This document shows, piece by piece, positions 44,101 through 57,401 of a DNA stretch of 64,000 nucleotides. The position numbers and the translations under genes are program-made. The notes beneath the pieces were generated by a model. The model had not been told where the DNA came from, did not search any database, and was given only the letters and a program-made list of their open reading frames with translations. Numbering within the stretch: position 1 is the first letter of the stretch; every line of letters begins with the position of its first letter. Source of the stretch: Nemertoderma westbladi (lineage: Eukaryota > Xenacoelomorpha > Nemertodermatida > Nemertodermatidae); assembly GCA_032718475.1 (NCBI GenBank), contig JAUCBJ010000097.1:32889-96888 (forward strand). Reading direction: 5' to 3'.

Positions 44101-47100
44101 ATATGGGTGAGTAAATATCTCGAAATGGGTGAGTAAATATCTCGAGATGGGTGAGTAAATATCTCGAGATGGGTGAGTAAATATCTCTGATGGGTGAGTA
44201 AATATCTCGAGATGGGTGAGTAAATATCTTGAGATGGGTGAGTAAATATCTCGAGATGGGTGAGTAAATATCTCGAGATGGGTGAGTAAATATCTCGAAA
44301 TGGGTGAGTAAATATCTCGAGATGGGTGAGTAAATATCTCGAGATGGGTGAGTAAATATCTCGATGGGTGAGTAAATATCTCGAGATGGGTGAGTAAATA
44401 TCTTGAGATGGGTGAGTAAATATCTCGAGATGGGTGAGTAAATATCTCGAGATGGGTGAGTAAATATCTCGAGATGGGTGAGTAAATATCTCGAGATGGG
44501 TGAGTAAATATCTCGAGATGGGTGAGTAAATATCTCGAGATGGGTGAGTAAATATCTCGAGATGGGTAGAGTAAATATCTCGAGATGGGTGAGTAAATAT
44601 CTCGAGATGGGTGAGTAAATATCTCGAGATGGGTGAGTAAATATCTCGAGATGGGTGAGTAAATATCTCGAGATGGGTGAGTAAATATCTCGAGATGGGT
44701 GAGTAAATATCTCGAGATGGGTGAGTAAATATCTCGAGATGGGTGAGTAAATATCTCGAGATGGGTGAGTAAATATCTCGAGATGGGTGAGTAAATATCT
44801 CGAGATGGGTGAGTAAATATCTCGAGATGGGTGAGTAAATATCTCGAGATGGGTGAGTAAATATCTCGAGATGGGTGAGTAAATATCTCGAGATGGGTGA
44901 GTAAATATCTCGAGATGGGTGAGTAAATATCTCGAGATGGGTGAGTAAATATCTCGAGATGGGTGAGTAAATATCTCGCTATGGGTGAGTAAATATCTCG
45001 AGATGGGTGAGTAAATATCTCGAGATGGGTGAGTAAATATCTCGAGATGGGTGAGTAAATATCTCGAGATGGGTGAGTAAATATCTCGCGATGGGTGAGT
45101 AAATATCTCGAGATGGGTGAGTAAATATCTCGAGATGGGTGAGTAAATATCTCGAGATGGGTGAGTAAATATCTCGAGATGGGTGAGTAAATATCTCGAG
45201 ATGGGTGAGTAAATATCTCGATATGGGTGAGTAAATATCTCGAGATGGGTGAGTAAATATCTCTGAGATGGGTGAGTAAATATCTCGAGATGGGTGAGTA
45301 AATATCTCTGAGATGGGTGAGTAAATATCTCGAGATGGGTGAGTAAATATCTCGAGATGGGTGAGTAAATATCTCGAGATGGGTGAGTAAATATCTCGAG
45401 ATGGGTGAGTAAATATCTCGAGATGGGTGAGTAAATATCTCGATATGGGTGAGTAAATATCTCGAGATGGGTGAGTAAATATCTCGAGATGGGTGAGTAA
45501 ATATCTCGAGATGGGTGAGTAAATATCTCGAGATGGGTGAGTAAATATCTCGAGATGGGTGAGTAAATATCTCGAGATGGGTGAGTAAATATCTCGAGAT
45601 GGGTGAGTAAATATCTCGAGATGGGTGAGTAAATATCTCGAGATGGGTGAGTAAATATCTCGATATGGGTGAGTAAATATCTCGAGATGGGTGAGTAAAT
45701 ATCTCGAGTGGGTGAGTAAATATCTCGATATGGGTGAGTAAATATCTCGATATGGGTGAGTAAATATCTCGAGATGGGTGAGTAAATATCTCGAGATGGG
45801 TGAGTAAATATCTCGAGATGGGTGAGTAAATATCTCGAGATGGGTGAGTAAATATCTCGAGATGGGTGAGTAAATATCTCGAGATGGGTGAGTAAATATC
45901 TCGAGATGGGTGAGTAAATATCTCGAGATGGGTGAGTAAATATCTCGAGATGGGTGAGTAAATATCTCGAGATGGGTGAGTAAATATCTCGAGATGGGTG
46001 AGTAAATATCTCGAGATGGGTGAGTAAATATCTCGAGATGGGTGAGTAAATATCTCGAGATGGGTGAGTAAATATCTCGAGATGGGTGAGTAAATATCTC
46101 GAGATGGGTGAGTAAATATCTCGAGATGGGTGAGTAAATATCTCGAGATGGGTGAGTAAATATCTCGAGATGGGTGAGTAAATATCTCGATATGGGTGAG
46201 TAAATATCTCGAGATGGGTGAGTAAATATCTCGAGATGGGTGAGTAAATATCTCGAGATGGGTGAGTAAATATCTCGAGATGGGTGAGTAAATATCTCGA
46301 GATGGGTGAGTAAATATCTCGAGATGGGTGAGTAAATATCTCGAGATGGGTGAGTAAATATCTCGAGATGGGTGAGTAAATATCTCGAGATGGGTGAGTA
46401 AATATCTCGAGATGGGTGAGTAAATATCTCGAGATGGGTGAGTAAATATCTCGAGATGGGTGAGTAAATATCTCGAGATGGGTGAGTAAATATCTCGAGA
46501 TGGGTGAGTAAATATCTCGAGATGGGTGAGTAAATATCTCGAGATGGGTGAGTAAATATCTCGAGATGGGTGAGTAAATATCTCGAGATGGGTGAGTAAA
46601 TATCTCGAGATGGGTGAGTAAATATCTCGAGATGGGTGAGTAAATATCTCGAGATGGGTGAGTAAATATCTCGAGATGGGTGAGTAAATATCTCGAGATG
46701 GGTGAGTAAATATCTCGAGATGGGTGAGTAAATATCTCGAGATGGGTGAGTAAATATCTCGAGATGGGTGAGTAAATATCTCGAGATGGGTGAGTAAATA
46801 TCTCGAGATGGGTGAGTAAATATCTCGAGATGGGTGAGTAAATATCTCGAGATGGGTGAGTAAATATCTCGAGATGGGTGAGTAAATATCTCGAGATGGG
46901 TGAGTAAATATCTCGAGATGGGTGAGTAAATATCTCGAGATGGGTGAGTAAATATCTCGAGATGGGTGAGTAAATATCTCGAGATGGGTGAGTAAATATC
47001 TCGAGATGGGTGAGTAAATATCTCGAGATGGGTGAGTAAATATCTCGAGATGGGTGAGTAAATATCTCGAGATGGGTGAGTAAATATCTCGAGATGGGTG

Positions 47101-50100
47101 AGTAAATATCTCGAGATGGGTGAGTAAATATCTCGAGATGGGTGAGTAAATATCTCGAGATGGGTGAGTAAATATCTCGAGATGGGTGAGTAAATATCTC
47201 GAGATGGGTGAGTAAATATCTCGAGATGGGTGAGTAAATATCTCGAGATGGGTGAGTAAATATCTCGAGATGGGTGAGTAAATATCTCGAGATGGGTGAG
47301 TAAATATCTCGAGATGGGTGAGTAAATATCTCGAGATGGGTGAGTAAATATCTCGAGATGGGTGAGTAAATATCTCGAGATGGGTGAGTAAATATCTCGA
47401 GATGGGTGAGTAAATATCTCGAGATGGGTGAGTAAATATCTCGAGATGGGTGAGTAAATATCTCGAGATGGGTGAGTAAATATCTCGAGATGGGTGAGTA
47501 AATATCTCGAGATGGGTGAGTAAATATCTCGAGATGGGTGAGTAAATATCTCGAGATGGGTGAGTAAATATCTCGAGATGGGTGAGTAAATATCTCGAGA
47601 TGGGTGAGTAAATATCTCGAGATGGGTGAGTAAATATCTCGAGATGGGTGAGTAAATATCTCGAGATGGGTGAGTAAATATCTCGAGATGGGTGAGTAAA
47701 TATCTCGAGATGGGTGAGTAAATATCTCGAGATGGGTGAGTAAATATCTCGAGATGGGTGAGTAAATATCTCGAGATGGGTGAGTAAATATCTCGAGATG
47801 GGTGAGTAAATATCTCGAGATGGGTGAGTAAATATCTCGAGATGGGTGAGTAAATATCTCGAGATGGGTGAGTAAATATCTCGAGATGGGTGAGTAAATA
47901 TCTCGAGTGGGTGAGTAAATATCTCGAGATGGGTGAGTAAATATCTCGAGATGGGTGAGTAAATATCTCGAGATGGGTGAGTAAATATCTCGAGATGGGT
48001 GAGTAAATATCTCGAGATGGGTGAGTAAATATCTCGAGATGGGTGAGTAAATATCTCGAGATGGGTGAGTAAATATCTCGAGATGGGTGAGTAAATATCT
48101 CGAGATGGGTGAGTAAATATCTCGAGATGGGTGAGTAAATATCTCGAGATGGGTGAGTAAATATCTCGAGATGGGTGAGTAAATATCTCGAGATGGGTGA
48201 GTAAATATCTCGAGATGGGTGAGTAAATATCTCGAGATGGGTGAGTAAATATCTCGAGATGGGTGAGTAAATATCTCGAGATGGGTGAGTAAATATCTCG
48301 AGATGGGTGAGTAAATATCTCGAGATGGGTGAGTAAATATCTCGAGATGGGTGAGTAAATATCTCGAGATGGGTGAGTAAATATCTCGAGATGGGTGAGT
48401 AAATATCTCGATATGGGTGAGTAAATATCTCGAGATGGGTGAGTAAATATCTCGAGATGGGTGAGTAAATATCTCGAGATGGGTGAGTAAATATCTCGAG
48501 ATGGGTGAGTAAATATCTCGAGATGGGTGAGTAAATATCTCGAGATGGGTGAGTAAATATCTCGAGATGGGTGAGTAAATATCTCGAGATGGGTGAGTAA
48601 ATATCTCGAGATGGGTGAGTAAATATCTCGAGATGGGTGAGTAAATATCTCGAGATGGGTGAGTAAATATCTCGAGATGGGTGAGTAAATATCTCGAGAT
48701 GGGTGAGTAAATATCTCGAGATGGGTGAGTAAATATCTCGAGATGGGTGAGTAAATATCTCGAGATGGGTGAGTAAATATCTCGAGATGGGTGAGTAAAT
48801 ATCTCGAGATGGGTGAGTAAATATCTCGAGATGGGTGAGTAAATATCTCGAGATGGGTGAGTAAATATCTCGAGATGGGTGAGTAAATATCTCGAGATGG
48901 GTGAGTAAATATCTCGAGATGGGTGAGTAAATATCTCGAGATGGGTGAGTAAATATCTCGAGATGGGTGAGTAAATATCTCGAGATGGGTGAGTAAATAT
49001 CTCGAGATGGGTGAGTAAATATCTCGAGATGGGTGAGTAAATATCTCGAGATGGGTGAGTAAATATCTCGAGATGGGTGAGTAAATATCTCGAGATGGGT
49101 GAGTAAATATCTCGAGATGGGTGAGTAAATATCTCGAGATGGGTGAGTAAATATCTCGAGATGGGTGAGTAAATATCTCGAGATGGGTGAGTAAATATCT
49201 CGAGATGGGTGAGTAAATATCTCGAGATGGGTGAGTAAATATCTCGAGATGGGTGAGTAAATATCTCGAGATGGGTGAGTAAATATCTCGATATGGGTGA
49301 GTAAATATCTCGAGATGGGTGAGTAAATATCTCGAGATGGGTGAGTAAATATCTCGAGATGGGTGAGTAAATATCTCGAGATGGGTGAGTAAATATCTCG
49401 AGATGGGTGAGTAAATATCTCGAGATGGGTGAGTAAATATCTCGAGATGGGTGAGTAAATATCTCGAGATGGGTGAGTAAATATCTCGAGATGGGTGAGT
49501 AAATATCTCGAGATGGGTGAGTAAATATCTCGAGATGGGTGAGTAAATATCTCGAGATGGGTGAGTAAATATCTCGAGATGGGTGAGTAAATATCTCGAG
49601 ATGGGTGAGTAAATATCTCGAGATGGGTGAGTAAATATCTCGAGATGGGTGAGTAAATATCTCGAGATGGGTGAGTAAATATCTCGAGATGGGTGAGTAA
49701 ATATCTCGAGATGGGTGAGTAAATATCTCGAGATGGGTGAGTAAATATCTCGAGATGGGTGAGTAAATATCTCGAGATGGGTGAGTAAATATCTCGAGAT
49801 GGGTGAGTAAATATCTCGAGATGGGTGAGTAAATATCTCGAGATGGGTGAGTAAATATCTCGAGATGGGTGAGTAAATATCTCGAGATGGGTGAGTAAAT
49901 ATCTCGAGATGGGTGAGTAAATATCTCGAGATGGGTGAGTAAATATCTCGAGATGGGTGAGTAAATATCTCGAGATGGGTGAGTAAATATCTCGAGATGG
50001 GTGAGTAAATATCTCGAGATGGGTGAGTAAATATCTCGAGATGGGTGAGTAAATATCTCGAGATGGGTGAGTAAATATCTCGAGATGGGTGAGTAAATAT

Positions 50101-53100
50101 CTCGAGATGGGTGAGTAAATATCTCGAGATGGGTGAGTAAATATCTCGAGATGGGTGAGTAAATATCTCGAGATGGGTGAGTAAATATCTCGAGATGGGT
50201 GAGTAAATATCTCGAGATGGGTGAGTAAATATCTCGAGATGGGTGAGTAAATATCTCGAGATGGGTGAGTAAATATCTCGAGATGGGTGAGTAAATATCT
50301 CGAGATGGGTGAGTAAATATCTCGAGATGGGTGAGTAAATATCTCGAGATGGGTGAGTAAATATCTCGAGATGGGTGAGTAAATATCTCGAGATGGGTGA
50401 GTAAATATCTCGAGATGGGTGAGTAAATATCTCGAGATGGGTGAGTAAATATCTCGAGATGGGTGAGTAAATATCTCGAGATGGGTGAGTAAATATCTCG
50501 AGATGGGTGAGTAAATATCTCGAGATGGGTGAGTAAATATCTCGAGATGGGTGAGTAAATATCTCGAGATGGGTGAGTAAATATCTCGAGATGGGTGAGT
50601 AAATATCTCGAGATGGGTGAGTAAATATCTCGAGATGGGTGAGTAAATATCTCGAGATGGGTGAGTAAATATCTCGAGATGGGTGAGTAAATATCTCGAG
50701 ATGGGTGAGTAAATATCTCGAGATGGGTGAGTAAATATCTCGAGATGGGTGAGTAAATATCTCGAGATGGGTGAGTAAATATCTCGAGATGGGTGAGTAA
50801 ATATCTCGAGATGGGTGAGTAAATATCTCGAGATGGGTGAGTAAATATCTCGAGATGGGTGAGTAAATATCTCGAGATGGGTGAGTAAATATCTCGAGAT
50901 GGGTGAGTAAATATCTCGAGATGGGTGAGTAAATATCTCGAGATGGGTGAGTAAATATCTCGAGATGGGTGAGTAAATATCTCGAGATGGGTGAGTAAAT
51001 ATCTCGAGATGGGTGAGTAAATATCTCGAGATGGGTGAGTAAATATCTCGAGATGGGTGAGTAAATATCTCGAGATGGGTGAGTAAATATCTCGAGATGG
51101 GTGAGTAAATATCTCGAGATGGGTGAGTAAATATCTCGAGATGGGTGAGTAAATATCTCGAGATGGGTGAGTAAATATCTCGAGATGGGTGAGTAAATAT
51201 CTCGAGATGGGTGAGTAAATATCTCGAGATGGGTGAGTAAATATCTCGAGATGGGTGAGTAAATATCTCGAGATGGGTGAGTAAATATCTCGAGATGGGT
51301 GAGTAAATATCTCGAGATGGGTGAGTAAATATCTCGAGATGGGTGAGTAAATATCTCGAGATGGGTGAGTAAATATCTCGAGATGGGTGAGTAAATATCT
51401 CGAGATGGGTGAGTAAATATCTCGAGATGGGTGAGTAAATATCTCGAGATGGGTGAGTAAATATCTCGAGATGGGTGAGTAAATATCTCGAGATGGGTGA
51501 GTAAATATCTCGAGATGGGTGAGTAAATATCTCGAGATGGGTGAGTAAATATCTCGAGATGGGTGAGTAAATATCTCGAGATGGGTGAGTAAATATCTCG
51601 AGATGGGTGAGTAAATATCTCGAGATGGGTGAGTAAATATCTCGAGATGGGTGAGTAAATATCTCGAGATGGGTGAGTAAATATCTCGAGATGGGTGAGT
51701 AAATATCTCGAGATGGGTGAGTAAATATCTCGAGATGGGTGAGTAAATATCTCGAGATGGGTGAGTAAATATCTCGAGATGGGTGAGTAAATATCTCGAG
51801 ATGGGTGAGTAAATATCTCGAGATGGGTGAGTAAATATCTCGAGATGGGTGAGTAAATATCTCGAGATGGGTGAGTAAATATCTCGAGATGGGTGAGTAA
51901 ATATCTCGAGATGGGTGAGTAAATATCTCGAGATGGGTGAGTAAATATCTCGAGATGGGTGAGTAAATATCTCGAGATGGGTGAGTAAATATCTCGAGAT
52001 GGGTGAGTAAATATCTCGAGATGGGTGAGTAAATATCTCGAGATGGGTGAGTAAATATCTCGAGATGGGTGAGTAAATATCTCGAGATGGGTGAGTAAAT
52101 ATCTCGAGATGGGTGAGTAAATATCTCGAGATGGGTGAGTAAATATCTCGAGATGGGTGAGTAAATATCTCGAGATGGGTGAGTAAATATCTCGAGATGG
52201 GTGAGTAAATATCTCGAGATGGGTGAGTAAATATCTCGAGATGGGTGAGTAAATATCTCGAGATGGGTGAGTAAATATCTCGAGATGGGTGAGTAAATAT
52301 CTCGAGATGGGTGAGTAAATATCTCGAGTGGGTGAGTAAATATCTCGAGATGGGTGAGTAAATATCTCGAGATGGGTGAGTAAATATCTCGAGATGGGTG
52401 AGTAAATATCTCGAGATGGGTGAGTAAATATCTCGAGATGGGTGAGTAAATATCTCGAGATGGGTGAGTAAATATCTCGAGATGGGTGAGTAAATATCTC
52501 GAGATGGGTGAGTAAATATCTCGAGATGGGTGAGTAAATATCTCGAGATGGGTGAGTAAATATCTCGAGATGGGTGAGTAAATATCTCGAGATGGGTGAG
52601 TAAATATCTCGAGATGGGTGAGTAAATATCTCGAGATGGGTGAGTAAATATCTCGAGATGGGTGAGTAAATATCTCGAGATGGGTGAGTAAATATCTCGA
52701 GATGGGTGAGTAAATATCTCGAGATGGGTGAGTAAATATCTCGAGATGGGTGAGTAAATATCTCGAGATGGGTGAGTAAATATCTCGAGATGGGTGAGTA
52801 AATATCTCGAGATGGGTGAGTAAATATCTCGAGATGGGTGAGTAAATATCTCGAGATGGGTGAGTAAATATCTCGAGATGGGTGAGTAAATATCTCGAGA
52901 TGGGTGAGTAAATATCTCGAGATGGGTGAGTAAATATCTCGAGATGGGTGAGTAAATATCTCGAGATGGGTGAGTAAATATCTCGAGATGGGTGAGTAAA
53001 TATCTCGAGATGGGTGAGTAAATATCTCGAGATGGGTGAGTAAATATCTCGAGATGGGTGAGTAAATATCTCGAGATGGGTGAGTAAATATCTCGAGATG

Positions 53101-54720
53101 GGTGAGTAAATATCTCGAGATGGGTGAGTAAATATCTCGAGATGGGTGAGTAAATATCTCGAGATGGGTGAGTAAATATCTCGAGATGGGTGAGTAAATA
53201 TCTCGAGATGGGTGAGTAAATATCTCGAGATGGGTGAGTAAATATCTCGAGATGGGTGAGTAAATATCTCGAGATGGGTGAGTAAATATCTCGAGATGGG
53301 TGAGTAAATATCTCGAGATGGGTGAGTAAATATCTCGATGGGTGAGTAAATATCTCGAGATGGGTGAGTAAATATCTCGAGGGGTGAGTAAATATCTCGA
53401 GATGGGTGAGTAAATATCTCGAGATGGGTGAGTAAATATCTCGAGATGGGTGAGTAAATATCTCGAGATGGGTGAGTAAATATCTCGAGATGGGTGAGTA
53501 AATATCTCGAGATGGGTGAGTAAATATCTCGAGATGGGTGAGTAAATATCTCGAGATGGGTGAGTAAATATCTCGAGATGGGTGAGTAAATATCTCGAGA
53601 TGGGTGAGTAAATATCTCGAGTGGGTGAGTAAATATCTCGAGGGGTGAGTAAATATCTCGAGGGGTGAGTAAATATCTCGAGATGGGTGAGTAAATATCT
53701 CGAGATGGGTGAGTAAATATCTCGAGATGGGTGAGTAAATATCTCGAGATGGGTGAGTAAATATCTCGAGATGGGTGAGTAAATATCTCGATGGGTGAGT
53801 AAATATCTCGAGATGGGTGAGTAAATATCTCGAGGGGTGAGTAAATATCTCGAGATGGGTGAGTAAATATCTCGAGATGGGTGAGTAAATATCTCGAGAT
53901 GGGTGAGTAAATATCTCGAGATGGGTGAGTAAATATCTCGAGGGGTGAGTAAATATCTCGAGATGGGTGAGTAAATATCTCGAGATGAGTGAGTAAATAT
54001 CTCGAGGGGTGAGTAAATATCTCGAGATGGGTGAGTAAATATCTCGAGATGGGTGAGTAAATATCTCGAGATGGGTGAGTAAATATCTCGAGATGGGTGA
54101 GTAAATATCTCGAGATGGGTGAGTAAATATCTCGAGATGGGTGAGTAAATATCTCGAGATGGGTGAGTAAATATCTCGAGATGGGTGAGTAAATATCTCG
54201 AGATGGGTGAGTAAATATCTCGAGATGGGTGAGTAAATATCTCGAGATGGGTGAGTAAATATCTCGAGATGGGTGAGTAAATATCTCGAGATGGGTGAGT
54301 AAATATCTCGAGATGGGTGAGTAAATATCTCGAGATGGGTGAGTAAATATCTCGAGATGGGTGAGTAAATATCTCGAGATGGGTGAGTAAATATCTCGAG
54401 ATGGGTGAGTAAATATCTCGAGATGGGTGAGTAAATATCTCGAGATGGGTGAGTAAATATCTCGAGATGGGTGAGTAAATATCTCGAGATGGGTGAGTAA
54501 ATATCTCGAGATGGGTGAGTAAATATCTCGAGATGGGTGAGTAAATATCTCGAGATGGGTGAGTAAATATCTCGAGATGGGTGAGTAAATATCTCGAGAT
54601 GGGTGAGTAAATATCTCGAGATGGGTGAGTAAATATCTCGAGATGGGTGAGTAAATATCTCGAGATGGGTGAGTAAATATCTCGAGATGGGTGAGTAAAT
54701 ATATCGAGATGGGTGAGTAA
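38171..54720. repeat. 22-bp satellite of a 5' splice site, about 750 units
   Basis: Starts inside exon F. Each unit is TATCTCGAGATGG followed by GTGAGTAAA, i.e. the exon F end plus its donor. Variants: CTCGATATGGG, CTTGAGATGGG, CTCGCTATGGG, CTCTGAGATGG (longer) and CTCGAGGGGTGAG (about 19 bp). Units from about 38.2 to 45.8 kb are mixed, with an 8-unit (176-bp) higher-order pattern near 39.8-40.2 kb. About 45.8-53.3 kb is almost uniform, and some variety returns near 53.3-54.0 kb. Each unit holds the 10-bp palindrome ATCTCGAGAT. On the minus strand no unit has a stop in any frame, which yields a meaningless 3260-codon ORF (SRYLLTHLEIFTHPSRDIYS pattern). Confidence 0.99.
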
Positions 54721-56498
54721 TAGTGTTGAGAACTGTAACTGTAATTATACTGTAACTGCAACTGTAACTGAATGATTTGGATGATTTTTTGAATACTGTA
54801 ACTATAACTGTAACTGTAATTGCGAATTTTAAATACTGTAACTGTAACTGAAACTGTAATTAGGAATTTTGAATACTGTAACTGTAACTGAAACTGAAAT
54901 TACTAAATATCGATTCAGTTCTCATCTCAATCACACAACTAACATGAATGAGCATTGGAAACAGTATTGTATGTAATATTATAAAGTATAGTTATTTAAA
55001 TGAATAACACTTTTCAACATGGGTATCATTTTTAAAACATTGATTTTTTATTTTTGTTTATTATTATAGTTTTAGACCTTGATAGTAGTAAGTGTCCCAA
55101 AGACCCATTGCCCACTTAGCTCAATTGTGATTGATTTGGCGAGTTAAGTAGTGAAGGAAAGATCTAGAATATGGTTATAATAATTACTGTAGCCTATGTT
55201 TATCTGTCTCAACTACAGTATTAGACTATTATCTGTTGCAACTGTAATGAATGATATTGTAATAAGTTGTTCAGAAATGGAAAAAATGAGAAAGTGCGTC
55301 ACTGGGGGTTGAACCAGTGCTATAGTAGCGCTAATAGGTCCAGCCACTCCCCCCTGACATCACCTTTCTATTTATTGCACTTCTACTGAACAGGCAGTCT
55401 TAGTTGCATTTGCATATCCTGTCTCTAACAGCGGACCTACCGGCCTCAAGTATGATAGAGTGAAACAGGAGGAAAGTACAAATATATAAATAATCAGTTC
55501 GAGTATTGCTGCCTGGTGATATTAATTTAATAAATGAATGTCGGAGCTCGGAGCGCGAACTTTGTTCCTAATATGTGAAAATGCCAATTTTGTTCAAATT
55601 CACAGCGAACATTTTTCCTATTTTTGCGAACTTTGTTCCGATTTTAGTGAATTTTGTTCCAATGAAAATTAATAATTCTGTCTTCTCACTCGCAAATCGA
55701 TTGCGAATTTTGTTCCTATGAAGGCGAATGTATTCTGCATTAAGTATATATATATAAAAAAAAATATAAATATATAAAAATATTGCACACCGCGCGGTGT
55801 ACCGTTGGATGTGTACAGGCCTTAAGGTAAGCCAGACAGGCTAGGTGGAGGTAAACTGCAAAGTGAAATATAACAGAATAAAGCCTTGTATACTTCACAT
55901 GGGTCCGGCCTGGTCTCTCTCTCTCTCCTTCTTGTGTGTTGTATATTATTATGTAATATTTATGATTAATGGTGTAATGGATAGTATTGAGAAAAATTAC
56001 CAGAAATAAACCACCATAACAACAATAATTACATTATTTTAGAGGGCCCTCTTTCATACAACAACTACAACCTATAGCTCTCTATAAAGAAGCATTTTCG
56101 TAATGAACATTATTATAATTAGTGTATTACTGTAATATATTAAAGTGACTCGTCTTTTTTTAGATAACTTTTTTTATTGCTCAAGTGATTCGGTTGATTT
56201 TGTGGGCAAGTGACTGCACTGCACCCTGCCTATGAGACTGACATTATTTAAATGACTGCTTACTGGGTGGGATAATTATATTGAATCTATAACTGAAACT
56301 GTAACTGACATTTTATCAGGATCAAAACTGTAACTGTAACTGAAATGCTTAATTTTTTAATACTGAAACTGTAACTGTAACTGAAATGTTACACATTGTA
56401 ATACTGAAACTGTAACTGTAACTGAAATGCAAAACTTTGAATACTGTAACTGTAACTGTAACTGAAATTAGTAAAAATTGATTCAGTTCTCAACACTA
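54721..56498. mobile_element. hAT-like non-autonomous DNA transposon inside the satellite
   Basis: 1778 bp starting TAGTGTTGAGAACTG and ending CAGTTCTCAACACTA, a perfect 15-bp terminal inverted repeat. It is flanked by 8-bp GTGAGTAA (54713-54720) and GTTAGTAA (56499-56506), a target duplication with one mismatch taken from the satellite. TIRs of the TAGTGTTG type with 8-bp duplications are typical of hAT elements. Both subterminal regions (about 54731-54895 and 56285-56465) hold many ACTGTAACTG motifs, which suit transposase-binding sites. No transposase ORF is present. The interior has GCGAACTTTGTTCC-type repeats (about 55555-55720) and a segment with an AATAAA near 55880. Confidence 0.88.
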
Positions 56499-56772
56499 GT
56501 TAGTAAATATCTCGAGATGGGTGAGTAAATATCTCGAGATGGGTGAGTAAATATCTCGAGATGGGTGAGTAAATATCTCGAGATGGGTGAGTAAATATAT
56601 CGAGATGGGTGAGTAAATATCTCGAGATGGGTGAGTAAATATCTCGAGATGGGTGAGTAAATATCTCGAGATGGGTGAGTAAATATCTCGAGATGGGTGA
56701 GTAAATATATCGAGATGGGTGAGTAAATATCTCGAGGGGTGAGTAAATATCTCGAGATGGGTGAATAAATAT
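56499..56772. repeat. 22-bp satellite, distal part, about 12 units
   Basis: Same unit as 38171-54720, continuing in the same phase after the transposon and ending GTGAATAAATATT. The matching target duplication shows it was once continuous with the main array. Confidence 0.97.
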
Positions 56773-57195
56773 TAATTTTTAAAAGTAATTTAACTCTACA
56801 ATACTTAATTATCATTATGATATAGAATAATACTATATAAATCTTGATTACTGATTACTCCACCCATTGGAAGTGTGTAAAAACGTTCTAGAACAAACTC
56901 GAGTCACTGAAAATCATATTGCTTTTGTATTAAGTCATCATATCACCCGGTGTAGAATTTGTTCACTTTTAGGAAAATCCTCGATGATGCTATACTATTG
57001 ATTACAACTATCATGTCTACCCAAAATCACTATTATTTTACTATAAATACTTCCATTCAATATGTAATACAATCTTTCGGAAAGTTTATATCGGCAGGTT
57101 TCTCTGCCTGATTTTGTCAGTCAACTTTTATTCTCAGAATGTTGTGTAAATTTTGGATTTCTATTATAATAAATTTATAATTATTTTCCTCGCAG
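56773..57195 (+). other. Intron 6 end
   Basis: Unique AT-rich sequence ending in TTATTTTCCTCGCAG, a good acceptor. No gene seen. Confidence 0.65.
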
Positions 57196-57401
57196 TTCTC
57201 CAGTTTGGGTTTATCACTATATTCGTAGCGGCCTTCCCCTTGGCACCAATGTTCGCGTTGCTCAATAACTGGGTAGAAATCCGTCTAGACGCCACAAAGT
57301 TTACCTGCCAAGTCCGAAGGCCGGTCCCGGAACGAGCCCAGAATATAGGCATCTGGTTCGAGATTCTAGAAACCCTAAGTTCCATGGCAGTTGTCTCGAA
57401 T
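57196..57401 (+). CDS. ANO7: ANO7-like exon G, helices 7-8 with calcium-site residues
   Basis: Phase 1 in (Val split with exon F), phase 0 out. It encodes [40 protein letters not shown] and [14 protein letters not shown]. LQFGFxTxFVAxFPLAPxFALLNN is the most conserved anoctamin block. EIRLD supplies the helix 8 Glu and Asp of the calcium site. [10 protein letters not shown] with ERAQ-IGIWF favours ANO7. The donor is GTTAGT. Confidence 0.96.

Noticed and set aside
44979-54761. 3260-codon minus-strand ORF of repeated SRYLLTHLEIF-type residues
   Set aside because: The 22-bp unit has no stop in any minus-strand frame, so any length of array is open. It is a by-product of the satellite, with no promoter or family match.
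55290-55375. tRNA-like segment (minus-strand GGTTCAACCCC and GGGAGTGGCTGG)
   Set aside because: The B box has a mismatch at a key base, the A box is poor and no cloverleaf is evident. It could be a decayed SINE inside the hAT-like element but is not supportable.
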